Below, piece after piece: positions 25,093 through 36,904 of a DNA stretch of 64,000 bases. The first letter of the stretch is position 1, and every line of letters begins with the position of its first letter. The notes below the pieces were generated by a model. That model did not search any database. It worked only from the letters and a program-made list of their open reading frames with translations, and had not been told where the DNA came from. The translations under genes and the position numbers were made by a program. This DNA comes from Antedon mediterranea (Eukaryota; Echinodermata; Crinoidea; Comatulida; Antedonidae), in the NCBI RefSeq assembly GCF_964355755.1, contig NC_092671.1, positions 4,849,001 to 4,913,000 on the forward strand. Reading direction: 5' to 3'.

Positions 25093-25863
25093 TTTTAGGT
25101 TTTAGGGGGAAATCCGTTAAAATATTTGATTAGATTATGTTAAGCAGAGTCATTGGCTTACAACAAAGTTAAGATGATTGTGTTTCAGTAAGTCTAACCT
25201 CTGACCTTTATACAGCTTGGTACGGTCTCGTCTATGATAATAACTCATTCATTTTTTTCATTATACCTTCTCTATTTTAATTTGTCTTCCATCTCCATTC
25301 CACCCCATATACTTTGTACCTAATATAACTATTCATACATTTGATGTTTGATCATCAGGAAACATACATAGTATATTAGAAAGCTGCGTGATGTGTTATT
25401 TTTGTTCGAAATAGAATGGCAGATATTAGAAAAGCGTATCGGACACAATCAAGTAAATCGACGCTTTGGCACGTACGTGTCAATGTTTTAATAACCAACA
25501 TGTTTTTTTTTGACTTGTTAAACATTTCCAACCTAATAGATGAATTGCTTTGTTGGATGTTGTTTAAGACATTGTATTCCAAATTGACTTTATCCTTAAG
25601 AGAGTATATTTATAAAATGGTAGATGTTGTATTTTATTGTTGAAATAGAACAGTTATAACCAAATCATTTTTAACTTATAGATAAATTGCTCTGTTGTTT
25701 TTTTTTATTGGACATATAATGTTCCAAACAAGTTAGTCAGTTTTCCGACTATGTACTTCTCCTTTCCGTGTTTGTGTCTGTTTATTTCGCCTAGTGTCCA
25801 ATCCGCGTTTTTGTTGTCTGTACTTCAGTGCGAATAGATATATTTTCTTTCCTGGCCCTAACG

Positions 25864-26195
25864 GCCGCCCTTACTGTTGTAAGGGCGTGTGGCGCAGTTC
25901 GAAGTTCGACTACTGATCGTGAAGTCGAGGTTCCAGTCCAACTCTCGCCGAATTGCTTGTATTCTTAGGCAAGATACTTTGCTTCGTTTGCCTCTCTCCA
26001 TCCAGAGGTGTATAAATGGGAACCCGGTTAGATCAAGGCACAACTTTGCGCTGATTACTAGCTGCAGTATTTTTCCATACGTGTTTGATCTTCCCAAATG
26101 AAAAATGACTGGGGTAATAATGTTCAGCGCTTAGAGGTTGCATAACATTAGGTGCTATATAAATCCAGGATGTTATTATTATTACTATTATTATT
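25864..26195 (+). mobile_element. tRNA-derived SINE
   Basis: The head has A-box-like GTGTGGCGCAGTTCGA and B-box-like GAGGTTCCAGTCCAACTC. The body has TAAATGGGAACCCGGTTAGA. The end is GGTGCTATATAAATCCAGGA followed by a (TTA)n tail. The layout is that of a complete SINE. Confidence 0.65.
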
Positions 26196-26298
26196 TGGAC
26201 ATTATATTCCGGATTGGTTCTTGTTTGGGAGTGTTATTTATACTGTAGTTTAAGTGTTTTATATTAGAATAGCAGAGCATTTTTTACCAAAATACATA

Positions 26299-26476
26299 AA
26301 GCTTGGTTCCCACTAGAACGTAACGCAAGGACGTAAACGCAACGCAAACGTTTTAACCAATGACAAGCGAAGTAGACAGTTAGCAATCGCAAGCGAATAA
26401 GCCATCGCTTGTGATTGGTCAATTCACTTGCGTTGCGTTACGACCTTGCGTTGCGTCGCTAGTGGGAACCACGCTT
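26299..26476. mobile_element. MITE family 2 copy, first of a tandem pair
   Basis: An almost full-length imperfect palindrome: AAGCTTGGTTCCCACTAGAA, ACGTAACGCAAGGACGTAAA and AACGCAAACG on the left; GCGTTGCGTTACGACCTTGC and GTCGCTAGTGGGAACCACGC on the right. It is CpG-rich compared with the surroundings and has no ORF of interest. Confidence 0.75.
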
Positions 26477-26477
26477 T

Positions 26478-26658
26478 AAGCTTGGTTCCCACTAGAACGT
26501 AACGCAAGGACGTAAACGCAACGCAAGCATTTTAACCAATGACAAGCGAAGTTATAGACAGTTAGCAATCACAAGCGAATAAGCCATCGCTTGTGATTGG
26601 TCAATTCACTTGCGTTGCGTTGCTTCCTTGCGTCGCGTCGCTAGTGGGAACCACGCTT
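26478..26658. mobile_element. MITE family 2 copy, second of a tandem pair
   Basis: Separated from the previous copy by a single T and nearly identical to it, so it arose by tandem duplication or by insertion next to the older copy. Confidence 0.75.
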
Positions 26659-26997
26659 AAGGAATGAGAAAATCCTTACTAGGTTAAGCAATCTTCAGCT
26701 TTAACATTGATGACAGCCTTTCTAATTACTTACTTATCTCAAGGTCTGTCTACTTTATAAATGATGGACTTTTTTTGTCTATTTCAGTAAACATTTATTA
26801 TACTCAGACGTGTCTATTTTGACAGGCTGTGCATACACAATGTACATCTCACATCGTGCATATTAACAATGATTATTGTCTATCAAGTGATCGTTATCAA
26901 ACAGTAAAAATAAAATATAGATAGTCATGGCTACAACGCTTTAATGTGAACCTGTTTTAATTTACTCCGGGTGTATAATTCAGTGAACTAGGTTTAT

Positions 26998-27131
26998 AGC
27001 TTGGTTCCCAGAGACCCAACACAATTACGTAAGCGCAGCGCAAGTAATTTGACCAATCACAAACGATGGATTATTCGAATCGTCACTTCTCATTTGTCAA
27101 CTCGCTTGCGTTGCGCTTACGTCCATGCGTT
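26998..27131. mobile_element. MITE family 2 copy, right end lost
   Basis: AGCTTGGTTCCCAGAGACCC at left; the internal arm TCGCTTGCGTTGCGCTTACG is present, but the terminal CTAGTGGGAACC is missing. Confidence 0.6.
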
Positions 27132-27714
27132 TCATTTATTTAATTCAATGTTTACCAGAATCCATTGTACACTTCTTGCTTAATTCAAGTGTCCATCTGG
27201 CTTTATTATACTGTGTATCATATTTTACTTGACTCCAGTGTGAACCAGACTTAGGCCTACTGTAATTTGGTATAGCGTGAATCAGTGTATTTCTTTCGGT
27301 GTTCTATATTGTCCATAGGTAAATGTAATTTACTTTATTTTTATTATGAACTATGTTAGCTGAATAATTACCCTTATCTTTTACTATTCAATTGCTCTAA
27401 GTTATTTTTTGTTATTTTGAATTGTTATATTTTTATCTATCGTACATTAATACTTGTGTACAGCATTATATTATTAATTTTTCATTCAAACACAATACAC
27501 AGTAGACCAAAAAAAGTGTGAAATTTAAACGACGCATGGCGCGAAAAGTCTAATCACCATTTGTTCTGAAGATGGCGATGTTAGAATATTTTGTCTGCTC
27601 ACATGTTGACACTGGTTTAACATCATTATTGCTATCTTTCATTCATTCATCCACTAATCATTAGTTTATCAAAAATAATTACAATAACAAACATTCCGTA
27701 TCATCAAGGTTATC

Positions 27715-27792
27715 ATCAACATTCTTTCGCTGTCGTCATCGTCGTCAGCATCATCATCAGCAGCATCATCATTATCATCATCCATCCATCAC
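27715..27792. repeat. Short ATC trinucleotide microsatellite
   Basis: Imperfect (ATC)n with GTC and AGC variants. Confidence 0.65.
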
Positions 27793-28172
27793 ACAGTAAT
27801 TCATTGTCATTCAATTACACGTTTTGTCAAATTCGACAATCTACAGTGAACATTTCCACCCAGTGAATCAAGAAATATAATATTTCCTAATAATTTATTA
27901 TTAAAGTTTGAAGCTTTAAAAACACATTTGAAAATAACTAAATAAACAAAATTGTTGATTAAATTTGTTTATATTAAAGCTACATTAATGCTTGCTCACT
28001 GTGGCGTCCACTTTCTTGCATTATATTAATGTTTTTTGGTTGTATATTATATTTATTTATTTATCTGTATTTTGCTCTATAATTTGTGGAAATAAAAGTT
28101 AAGTGTGTAATTGCCAATGTATTGTATTCGTAGGAAAATGTGTAATATTTGTCACGTTTGTTTTTTATTTGT

Positions 28173-28195
28173 TGTTTTTTTTTTTTTTTTTTTGT
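28173..28195. repeat. T homopolymer run
   Basis: About 20 consecutive Ts, possibly the tail of an old minus-strand retroposed copy. No body is recognised. Confidence 0.6.
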
Positions 28196-28408
28196 TAGCC
28201 ATTGCAACAACACGATCGTTTATAAAGTAATACGATATTTTATGGAACATTTATTGCAATTTTATACTTGGTTAATTAAGCTAGTTGATAACATGTCAGT
28301 GTCTTATGTCAAAATTTATTAAAAGGCTCTTCTTGCCACTGTTGTTGCGTGATAGAATGTTTTAAAATGCAATGAATATTAATTTATGCTTAACCTAACG
28401 TTGGGCCT

Positions 28409-28535
28409 AAAGCTTGATTCCCACTTGGACGTAACGTAAGGACCTAAGCACACCGAATTGTCGATTGTGATTGGTCAACTCCTCACTTGAGTTGTGCCTA
28501 GATCGCTGCGTTGCTTTGAAGTGGAAACCAAGCCT
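28409..28535. mobile_element. MITE family 2 copy, internally deleted
   Basis: AAAGCTTGATTCCCACTTGG at left; TTTGAAGTGGAAACCAAGCC at right; the interior is shortened. Confidence 0.55.
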
Positions 28536-28592
28536 CAGGCCAAACGTTATAGATAAAGCATATTTCATATTGCCTATGTTGGCCTTATTACT

Positions 28593-28870
28593 AAAGCTTG
28601 GTTCCTATTGGACGCAACGTAAGGACGTGCAACATAAGTTATTTGACCAATCAAAAACGATGCATTTCATTTTATTTCATTATTTATTCGGTCTATTTCA
28701 GTATATACATAACCAAAAAAAATTAAATTGGGGAGACCAGGGTCAACCTAAGTGAACTTAATCAATGTAGCTGAGCCGGTTGATCCAACCCCAAAGTCAG
28801 TTTACACATAAAAGCTATCGCTTTCATGGGTCATCGAGCTTCCGTTGCGTCCCAATGGGAACCAAGCTTT
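28593..28870. mobile_element. MITE family 2 copy split by an insertion
   Basis: AAAGCTTGGTTCCTATTGGA at left and CCCAATGGGAACCAAGCTTT at right, but ~150 extra bases lie in the middle (about 28670-28820). On the minus strand these look like a LINE-type tail (TGAAATAGACCGAATAAATA), so this appears to be a nested insertion. Confidence 0.55.
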
Positions 28871-30188
28871 AATTTCGTTGAGGTCAAGTTTAAACTCAAT
28901 ACATAGTGTAGTAGTTATGTCAATGTTTACATAACGGTATTAATTCCATATTGTCTTAAACTGATATGGAGGACCGTCTGAAAATAATCAAACTCGGCGC
29001 TCAGAACCTTGTCAATTTACCTAGTTTGACAACCATAGAGTGAATGCAAGTTAATTGATTAGATTTACTGTCAATGCAAATATTTGTATTTACACCCACT
29101 AATTATATTATTAGATAGGTCTAAATGTTATGTATGTTTTAATAATCGGTTTATTAAAAGCCCAAATTAATCAATCAATTCTCCTAGGCTTATCATAACA
29201 CCACACTGTTTATATACCAAATGCATTGATCGGAGATTCGGTTATATGTCAATTAATAGTCGTATTAAAATCTTCTCATTTTCCCGTTTGTACAGCACAA
29301 TTGGATAAGAAATACAAATTACTTTTACTGTTGGTTAAAACATTTTGAGAATGCGATCAAACGCGTGTGTAAACCTCTCTTGGGGATTCCCTTCGCGATA
29401 GTGTCACGTGGGAGGCACGCGCCTAAAGATACAAGTGACCACGTAGAGTAATTAGTTAGAACAACTATTTGTTAACTCAATTACCTGGTAAGGTGTACAG
29501 CAGACTATTCGAATTTGAGGCCGAAGGATTTTTTTCTAGTGGAAAGAAAGCTTTAAAGAAGACACGAACGTGAATTCTACGCGCGCGTACTTGAAAGTAG
29601 AACTAAGTTGATATTGATATCATCAAGTCATGAATTAAGTATGTCATGCGCTTACAGTATATCTTATACATACGGCACCATTTGATTTAAATATATCATG
29701 TATTATGTATAGACTAGATCCGGAATGACATGTTAGATTATTGTTAACGATGATATCCGAATTTACGACATATCATTGATATGTGACCTATAAAATATTT
29801 ATTGAAAATGGATACAGTATACAAATTAAATAAAACACATTTACAATACCAGACGCAAAAAAAATGTTTTGTTTAAACTCAAATAACTAGAAATACAATC
29901 AAGACAAATCAACATGTAAACAACACATGTAATATCTTTGGGTTTCTTGTATTGTCCGCTAAAAATGGGCAAGTAATCACAAAATTCGTTTGTTAAGTTT
30001 GATAACTTTGGGTACCGCTGTAAATGGCTGTTTGTGAAGTAAAACATAGCAAAACAATGTGGAGAAACTCCGATCAATAATTGCGATGAATGGCGAACAG
30101 ACGTCTACGATCTTAGTTGGGTATAGAAATCGTATTAAATTTTACAGGACACACAGTGGGGAATGGGGTTTATCAATGTCTATACTTT

Positions 30189-30348
30189 AAGGGTCTGTCT
30201 ACACCATTAAACTAGTTTCACCAAAAATAAGTGTGATGTGCCCAAATATAGTAGTGGTATGCTTAAATATGGTAGTGATATGACATCATCATGTCCATAT
30301 ATGGGAACATCACATTATTGGTCGCATAAAGTTTGATAGTGTAGACTT
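30189..30348. mobile_element. MITE family 1 copy
   Basis: AAGGGTCTGTCTACACCATT at left; ATAAAGTTTGATAGTGTAGA at right; the interior has CCCAAATATAGTAGTGGTAT-like repeats. Confidence 0.7.
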
Positions 30349-31260
30349 TGAGAAGAGTAGTAAACAAAAACAACCGAAAGTGTAGCCTCTTTTGCTAATT
30401 AAGCATAACTCCAATTCTTAACAAATTAAAAGCTTTAGTTGACGTCTGAACGTTCGTAATAATTGTCTCTATCCAGCTTAAAATCTTGCTAAGTATAGTT
30501 AATACACTCATTTATATTCTCAAGTTGTTTTGATAATCCTTATTGAATATTAAATTTAATTTGAATAATATTGACTATCTTTAGATGATATTCTTGAAAG
30601 TATTAGTTAATGTACTAATAAGTGAAAGTGCTTCTTCCACGAGAGATGAGAATACTGAAATTGTTGTATTGACCCATTTATCTTGAGTTGAGTACTGTAA
30701 TTAAAACTCGAATAAAATATTATAAATGGATAAAATGCTTTTTTAATGTGCTTATATTGGATGAGACATACTGTACAAGTGATCATATACCCGTGCGTGA
30801 CGGTCTCTTAAAGTAATGTTTACATCTGTGCATCATCAATTAAAACATCAGTATCGTATACCATGTTTAACGATAATATTAAAGAAAAAAAGAAAATGTT
30901 CAAGAGTGATACTGAAATCTATAATAGTATAGTAGTAGTAGGAAATCTTTTATTTATTTACGTTTAAAATTAAGTTTCACGAAGATAAGTTTTTCATTAA
31001 GGTCGTGAATAAACATCTTAAGCTAACATAAAAAAGTAAGACAAACACATTTGCGAGAGTGAAAAGGGTTGCCCAAACCAAGATTTAAATTATTACGTTT
31101 TTGCTCAATCTGTTTGTGAAATATGTCCATAAATTGAATAGATGATTAATTTTATGGGGGATTTGTTTGTCAATATTATGATGAGCCGTTAAGGGCGCTG
31201 TTATTCCTCTTACGGCAGAGCAATAATATATGTGGTTCTGGTTCTGGTTCTTCTTAGGGA

Positions 31261-31327
31261 TTCCTATTATGGAAAAATGGGGGTTCCTATTATGGAAAAA
31301 TGGGGCTTTCTATTATGGAAAATTGGA
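31261..31327. repeat. Three-unit 23-bp tandem repeat
   Basis: TTCCTATTATGGAAAAATGG followed by GG(G) occurs three times, the last diverged. Confidence 0.75.
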
Positions 31328-31614
31328 TCCTTTTTTTTTTGGATAAATTATGTAGACACTTTCTTGCATGCACTTTAAATCTTGGTTGCAACTTTTGACC
31401 AATCACAAGCGACAGTTTGGGTTCATCGTGATTTTTTGTAAAATGTTGACTTTGTTGACATGTACATCTAGCAGGCAGTAATGTTTCTGATATGGATTAG
31501 TATTGCAAGCATACCGTTCGTCAATAATATTTGGCCGTCGGCTCGATCGCCATCAATTGACGTCAAACAATCAGTATATGACTATGTTTATGACATTATG
31601 CCCAGTATTTTGTC

Positions 31615-31815
31615 CAATCGGTCAGTATAGTTGTATCCGGTTTCAGTCGGTCGGTTAGTCTGTTCACTTGTCAATCGGTCAGGTTTTTTTGCAATGGCCA
31701 CATGATTCGATTGGTTACCTGTTTTTTAATCATTCGTCGATCAGTTTATTGTTTGTCCAGTGATTCGGTCAATCAGTTACTCAAGTGTGATTCGTCAGTC
31801 AGTCGGTCAGTTTGA
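31615..31815. repeat. Degenerate CAATCGGTCAGT repeat
   Basis: Many variants of TCAATCGGTCAG, GTCAGTCGGTCAGT and GATTCGGTCAATCAGTTA are spread with irregular spacing. Confidence 0.5.
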
Positions 31816-31837
31816 CAGTGTTTTTGTTTTCAATCTG

Positions 31838-31965
31838 GACACTTACACCGAATACTCCAGGGAAGAGTTAAATTAATTAAATTATTATATTATTATATTA
31901 TTATTTAATTAAATTTAAATTTAACTCTTCCCTGGAATACTCTAATTAAGTGACCAGTTGATGTC
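31838..31965. repeat. Hairpin element with CCAGGGAAGAGTTAAAT arms
   Basis: Left GGACACTTACACCGAATACT then CCAGGGAAGAGTTAAAT; right ATTTAACTCTTCCCTGGAAT then ACTC; the centre is A/T only. The arms are about 40 bases with a few mismatches. Confidence 0.6.
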
Positions 31966-34900
31966 TTAAAATCTATATGCTTCCATTTCTAGCATTATCA
32001 TACATTACATTGATTGATTGTTTAGCGATCCTACTCATTTAGCTCGCATTTGAAAGGTAACGGTTACTGTGCCGATCTATTAAAAACCTGCTTAGATCAG
32101 CAACCTACATACAGTAAGCTTATCAGCGGCTTAAATCGAAGAACAGTAAATTATATATTATTTGTAGTTGTCTAATACTGTATGTTCAGAATAAATGGAA
32201 CCGGATATGTAGGTTTTGATATAGTAGGATGAATTATGTGCATGTATAATGCAATGTTCACTTACTGTTTAAAAGCAAAAATGACATCCTTCGTCTTTAA
32301 GAGCTAGATGATTATTCAGGATAATATTATGCGGATGAGATTGAGAATATGAACCAATTAACAACTCGGTATCTATGACAATTCCGTGATACTGCCTCAA
32401 TATGCGTCACATGTGAATACCGGTAGGCCTACTGTACTATGATACTTTATTTTATCCCTCTCGTTCATTTCACGAGGTAGTGTTTCTTTATAGGCGTGTC
32501 TCCTCTTTTGAATAGGGGTGTTCAAAAGAAACAGTCCTATGCTGAGTAGTCATAACAGTAAAGAATGATAATGATGAATATTATTAGGCCTACACTTAAA
32601 TGGCAAAATGTAATACTGCATCAATGACAATAATTTGAAGGGAAAAACACGTAAAGTTTAGATAAGCATGTTTTTGTTTTCATTGTTTTTTCATGCTATA
32701 CTTTGTTGTTGTTATTCTTTTAAAAGCATAACAACATTATTGCCTTTCGTCATCGCATTATATATGATTCCACAATGCCATCCTTTCAATCTCTAAAATC
32801 GAATATAATGGAAGGCTTTCGTATCGATCACAAACACACACACATTATCCGTTTATTTCTTGGCGGATTGAATAGCTTACAACGTCTCAAATATATTATT
32901 GATATTGGAATTTACTGTGCTTATTCTAATGACTCTGCTTTAAAAGGTTGTATTTACTACCGAGCAGCTTCATCTTGTGTTTTCTCCTGTCTCGTAAATT
33001 GCTTTATAGATGATTTCGTCAAATCGACGACTTAGAAGTTTAGATGTGTGTAAGAGGTGTACTTATATATGTTTTGTTAGGCTACTTGTTGTTGCCATCT
33101 TAATTGCAATTTTATTCAAAAAATATCCACAAATTCTCATTGCTGTATCTCTACATGAGAATTTTGACCAGTATCATAGGCAAATTCCGTAATACTGCAT
33201 CTCATATGTATCACATGTTTCTCCTGTCTCTTACTGCTGCAGCATCCGATTCTCACTGCTGTATTTCCATATTGTGATAATATTGTCCAGGCAAATTCGG
33301 TAATACAGTATCTCATGTGTATTCCATGTGGTGCCTGTATCATGGAACTTATTTGATGTGCTAATTACTGAAATGATGCTGATGAATTGACTGAATTTAT
33401 TCAGTATGTTAATGTCAGTTTTTACTGTTAGACTAAAAACGTGTTAAGTATGCCTAACGTCGGCAAAACATGTGTTGTATTAATTTATGTATCACAAACA
33501 AATTAATGCTTAATAAAAAAAATAATCCTATATCAGAAAATCATATTCATTATTTAAAGATGTATTGTCCCTCAACAACATGACAAGTAAACATTAATAA
33601 AATCAGACTTTTAATAGTCCATTTTGTAGTTTTAATAAAGTTATTTACTCACGTAGAATAAAAACAAAAAAATAATATTGATTTTACTTACGGCTATAGA
33701 AAGGCAAATAAAGGGTTACATTTAACCAAAAACTCATTTTCTGACAGATAATTTAACTATTTTTTGCTTTAGATTACAGTTTTCTTCTGGTAAAATATTT
33801 GGGTGCAAGTGAATACATACAGTATTGTGTGACATTAAAATGGCATATTCAACAACAACACAAATTTTTAATATATATTTTAAATAGGAAAAATACCTTT
33901 AAAGATATACCATAAATAATAACTGATATTTTATTTTCAAATTCATTCGTTTGAATTATTATATTATAAAATTGTAATAGATAGATATGTAATCTATGCC
34001 ACGAAGGCCATTCGCTGCCGATTACAATTCTACTACAGGCGTCTAAAAAAATATATATATATAAATCTGCTCTAAGCAATACATTAATAGCAGTTAACAC
34101 AAAATCACAAACACAAAAAGTTAAATGAATCAGCAGTTTCCGTGCCGTATCATGTCTAGTTACAATAAACAGCATGCAGTATCGTGTCTGTAGACAGTAA
34201 CGGGCCCTACAATAGTACCTCCACTTACTCCTGCTCTTTATCCGCATTGCATGAACGTCCGTGTATCGAGTGATTACGTTGTTATTCAAACGAATTTCCT
34301 GCATATACTGTAAACACCCATTATGTGTTAGGTGCGGTAAAAACATTTTTCCTTATGATGTGTGTTATGATTTTTACAAAAAGCATCGAAAAGCTTTATT
34401 GATGCTTGCCTGCGTTCAGTTTATGTTTCTGGATCACTCGAGGCCCATCCATCAGAAAACTACACATTTATTAAATTGTTTTCTGTCTACCTACTAGCGG
34501 TTTGCTTAATGAAATCTCTGCATACAACGCTGTCACGCATGTATTATGCGAGTGATGTATCATGCTCAGTTATTGTTATTGGTTGTAAATACTCACCTAA
34601 TTTAAATGACTTACAGGAAGAAGAAGACATCTTCGTAAGAAAATACTTTTAAATTCTGCTCATGATTAATTCAGAATAATTTATATGTAAAAAGCTTCTT
34701 CGATCATCAGTACTCAATAACTGTTTTAGTGAAAATATGTCGTTTATATCTTTTCATTGGTTTCTTTGTTTTGCTTTCCTTTTCAGTAATTCGATATATT
34801 TATTCTGGATAATTTATGTAAAAAGCAATATGTCGTATTTATCTTATACTTTCTTTCCATACACTAACTAATTGATATTAAATTGCATTTGGAATATTAT

Positions 34901-35356
34901 TATGTAAAAAGCTTCTCCGTCACTCCCCAATAGTTTATCTTATACTTGGTTTAGTTGTTTTGTTTTCTCTTTCAATATTAATGTACATTTAAATTGTGTG
35001 AATTTAATCCTGTTCATCAAAATAGAAGTAAAATTAGTAACGCGATATCGGCCTATAACAAACTTATTTCGTAAATTACTTTCGATTTTCATGCGATTTA
35101 TATAAATTATACGTAAATATTTTTCAAATGTTTATAGTTATCAAGTTTTATTTGATAAATTTGTGTGACTTTCCCACATTATTTTAACATAATGACGTCA
35201 CTTGTGTTATGATCATAACTAATGTTCTTGTTTTCCCACATTAAATGTGTACAATGACGTAATTTATGTCATAAAATGAAATAATACCTTCAAAAGAGTT
35301 CTTAAATGTATCCAATTCAAATTAAATCGAAGTTTGCCCAGTTCGTCAGTGACACA

Positions 35357-35464
35357 AACACCACGGAGTTGACGCGCGCGTACACAAGCCAGTACCTATC
35401 GTATATGATCAACACCACGGAGTTGACGCGCGCGTACACAAGCCAGTACCTATCGTATATGATC
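35357..35464. repeat. Perfect 54-bp tandem duplication
   Basis: Two identical 54-base units (35357-35410 and 35411-35464) contain AACACCACGGAGTTGACGCG, CGCGTACACAAGCCAGTACC and TATCGTATATGATC. They are identical, hence recent or under correction. Confidence 0.85.
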
Positions 35465-35572
35465 AACTCTACTTGAACGCTTGTAAGTTAGGTCTACATA
35501 GTGCATGTAATAATTATAATAGCCGACAAGGTAAGTAAAACGCTAGTAAATGGAATAAAGAATTTATAGTAT

Positions 35573-36040
35573 ACAAATAATGAATGTTTATGAGTGCAAT
35601 GGTACAAATAATGGCACGAGGTGAATGATGAAAGGTTATATCAACGAGGCAAAGCCGAGTTGATATAACCTTTCATCATTCACCAAGTGCCATTATTTGT
35701 ACCATTACACGAATACAAAACATTCATTATTTGTTTTATATAACATCTAAATAACAAACAAAAATGTTTCAAAAAGTACTATTTAACGATCGTTGAATAG
35801 TGCGTACTATTGCACGCCATGTGACCCACATTCGTCCAATCAAATGACAGGAATTTATATAGGTGTTATATAATACGTAATATTGCACGCTATGTGACCC
35901 ACAATCGTCCAATCAAATGACGGGAATATATTAGATGTTTCCACTCGGCTTCGTCTCGTGGAAATATAACATTTTATCATTCACCTCATGACATTATTTG
36001 TACCATTCCTCGAATATAAAACATTAATATTATTTGTACA
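35573..36040. repeat. Composite palindromic repeat
   Basis: A 48-base near-perfect hairpin (35598-35645 with 35659-35706, loop of 13) extends outward through AATAATGAATGTTT complements to 35735. It is followed by a tandem pair (35815-35862 and 35881-35930; CACGC then ATGTGACCCACA and CGTCCAATCAAATGAC) and by another piece of the arm (ATTATTTGTACCATTCCTCG) at about 35993. It looks like a foldback element plus a partial second copy. Confidence 0.65.
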
Positions 36041-36831
36041 TTATACTATATTGTATAGTACTGTGCAACTTCAAGTTCAGTGTGTTCATGTTCTTTATTG
36101 AATGGTTAAGTCATTATATCTAATTGATTTTAAACCGTAATGCTAAATCAAATAATGATAAGCGCCGAGCATCGATTTTTTGTATTATTGGACTAAAAAT
36201 TGATTGAGATTTATTCAAACTGTCAGTTGAAATGACGTCATGTTTTTAGTGAGTGTATGGACCGTTCAAACGGCAGGTTCATCGCTTTAAAACGGGATGT
36301 TACTTTTGGTCGTTTTTATCACAGTCATTTGACCGATAGTAAATGTTGTAATGATTCAGTTGGATGTTCCTAAGTAGTAATTATGATATTTAACAACACA
36401 ACAGCAGCATCGGTGGATTGGCGAATACATAGTTTGAATTGCCTGTGATTAAAATGCTATAGTCTGAATTTTGGAGGTAATTAATACTACAAACACACGA
36501 TTCTCTCAAGCAAGCTTTGTACGTGAGACTTCAGTGGAAATAATCGCTGCTGCTTTACCTAGGAAAGATTGGCTGTTCTTTAATTCAACGCCTCATCACC
36601 ACCTTACATACGTTTTCATAATACAGTTACAACTTGCACACAAGTATCTTTTATATCCGGTGTCTGAAACATTTGTCATTCCGACTATGCTTTTCATCGA
36701 TTATGGAATTATTCTTGGTGTGACTATTACGGCTCTGCAGCAGACAGTAAAACTTAAAACGGCGGGGATGTTATGCGTCTGGTAATTTTGCGCTTGGGAA
36801 CTAAATACTATAACAGATTTACTTACTGAAG

Positions 36832-36904
36832 ATGTCTGATAAAAGGCAGTTTCGGAAATGTAAAAGCGCAACATTTGTTGTAGATGGATATAACTACACA
36901 ATAG
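36832..36904 (+). CDS. Candidate alternative first coding exon B, gene 2
   Basis: The ATG (A at -3) opens 24 codons plus one G to a donor ATAG/GTTAGT. The peptide is MSDKRQFRKCKSATFVVDGY and then NYTI. The phase is again 1 with a G, the same as the exons at 20010, 47818 and 52492. The donor is moderate and the intronic frame stops at once (TAG). This exon was found while looking for matching phases, so it is weaker evidence than A and C. Confidence 0.35.

Larger units (their letters stand above)
20269..36831. other. Long repeat-rich interval after candidate exon A
   Basis: If exon A is real this is intron. Outside the listed repeats, the stretches 21330-23185, 23240-24150, 28871-30188, 30349-31240 and 31966-35350 hold no supported gene. 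Open frames at 33849-34346 (minus) and 34261 (plus) overlap on opposite strands and look random. Confidence 0.4.

Noticed and set aside
25416-25472. ATG exon MADIRKAYRTQSSKSTLW with donor GTACGT
   Set aside because: A good start and donor, but it ends in phase 0, so it does not fit the phase-1 pattern of gene 2. Kept out of the model and recorded as a counterexample.
33010-33049. ATG exon MISSNRRLRSLDV with donor GTAAGA
   Set aside because: Phase 1 but leaves a T rather than a G, with a weak donor context; probably chance.
33849-34497. 165-codon minus-strand frame and the opposing 78-codon frame with C-x2-C spacing (CIYCKHPLCVRCGK)
   Set aside because: They overlap on opposite strands, show no family resemblance beyond chance cysteines, and have no splice or start context.
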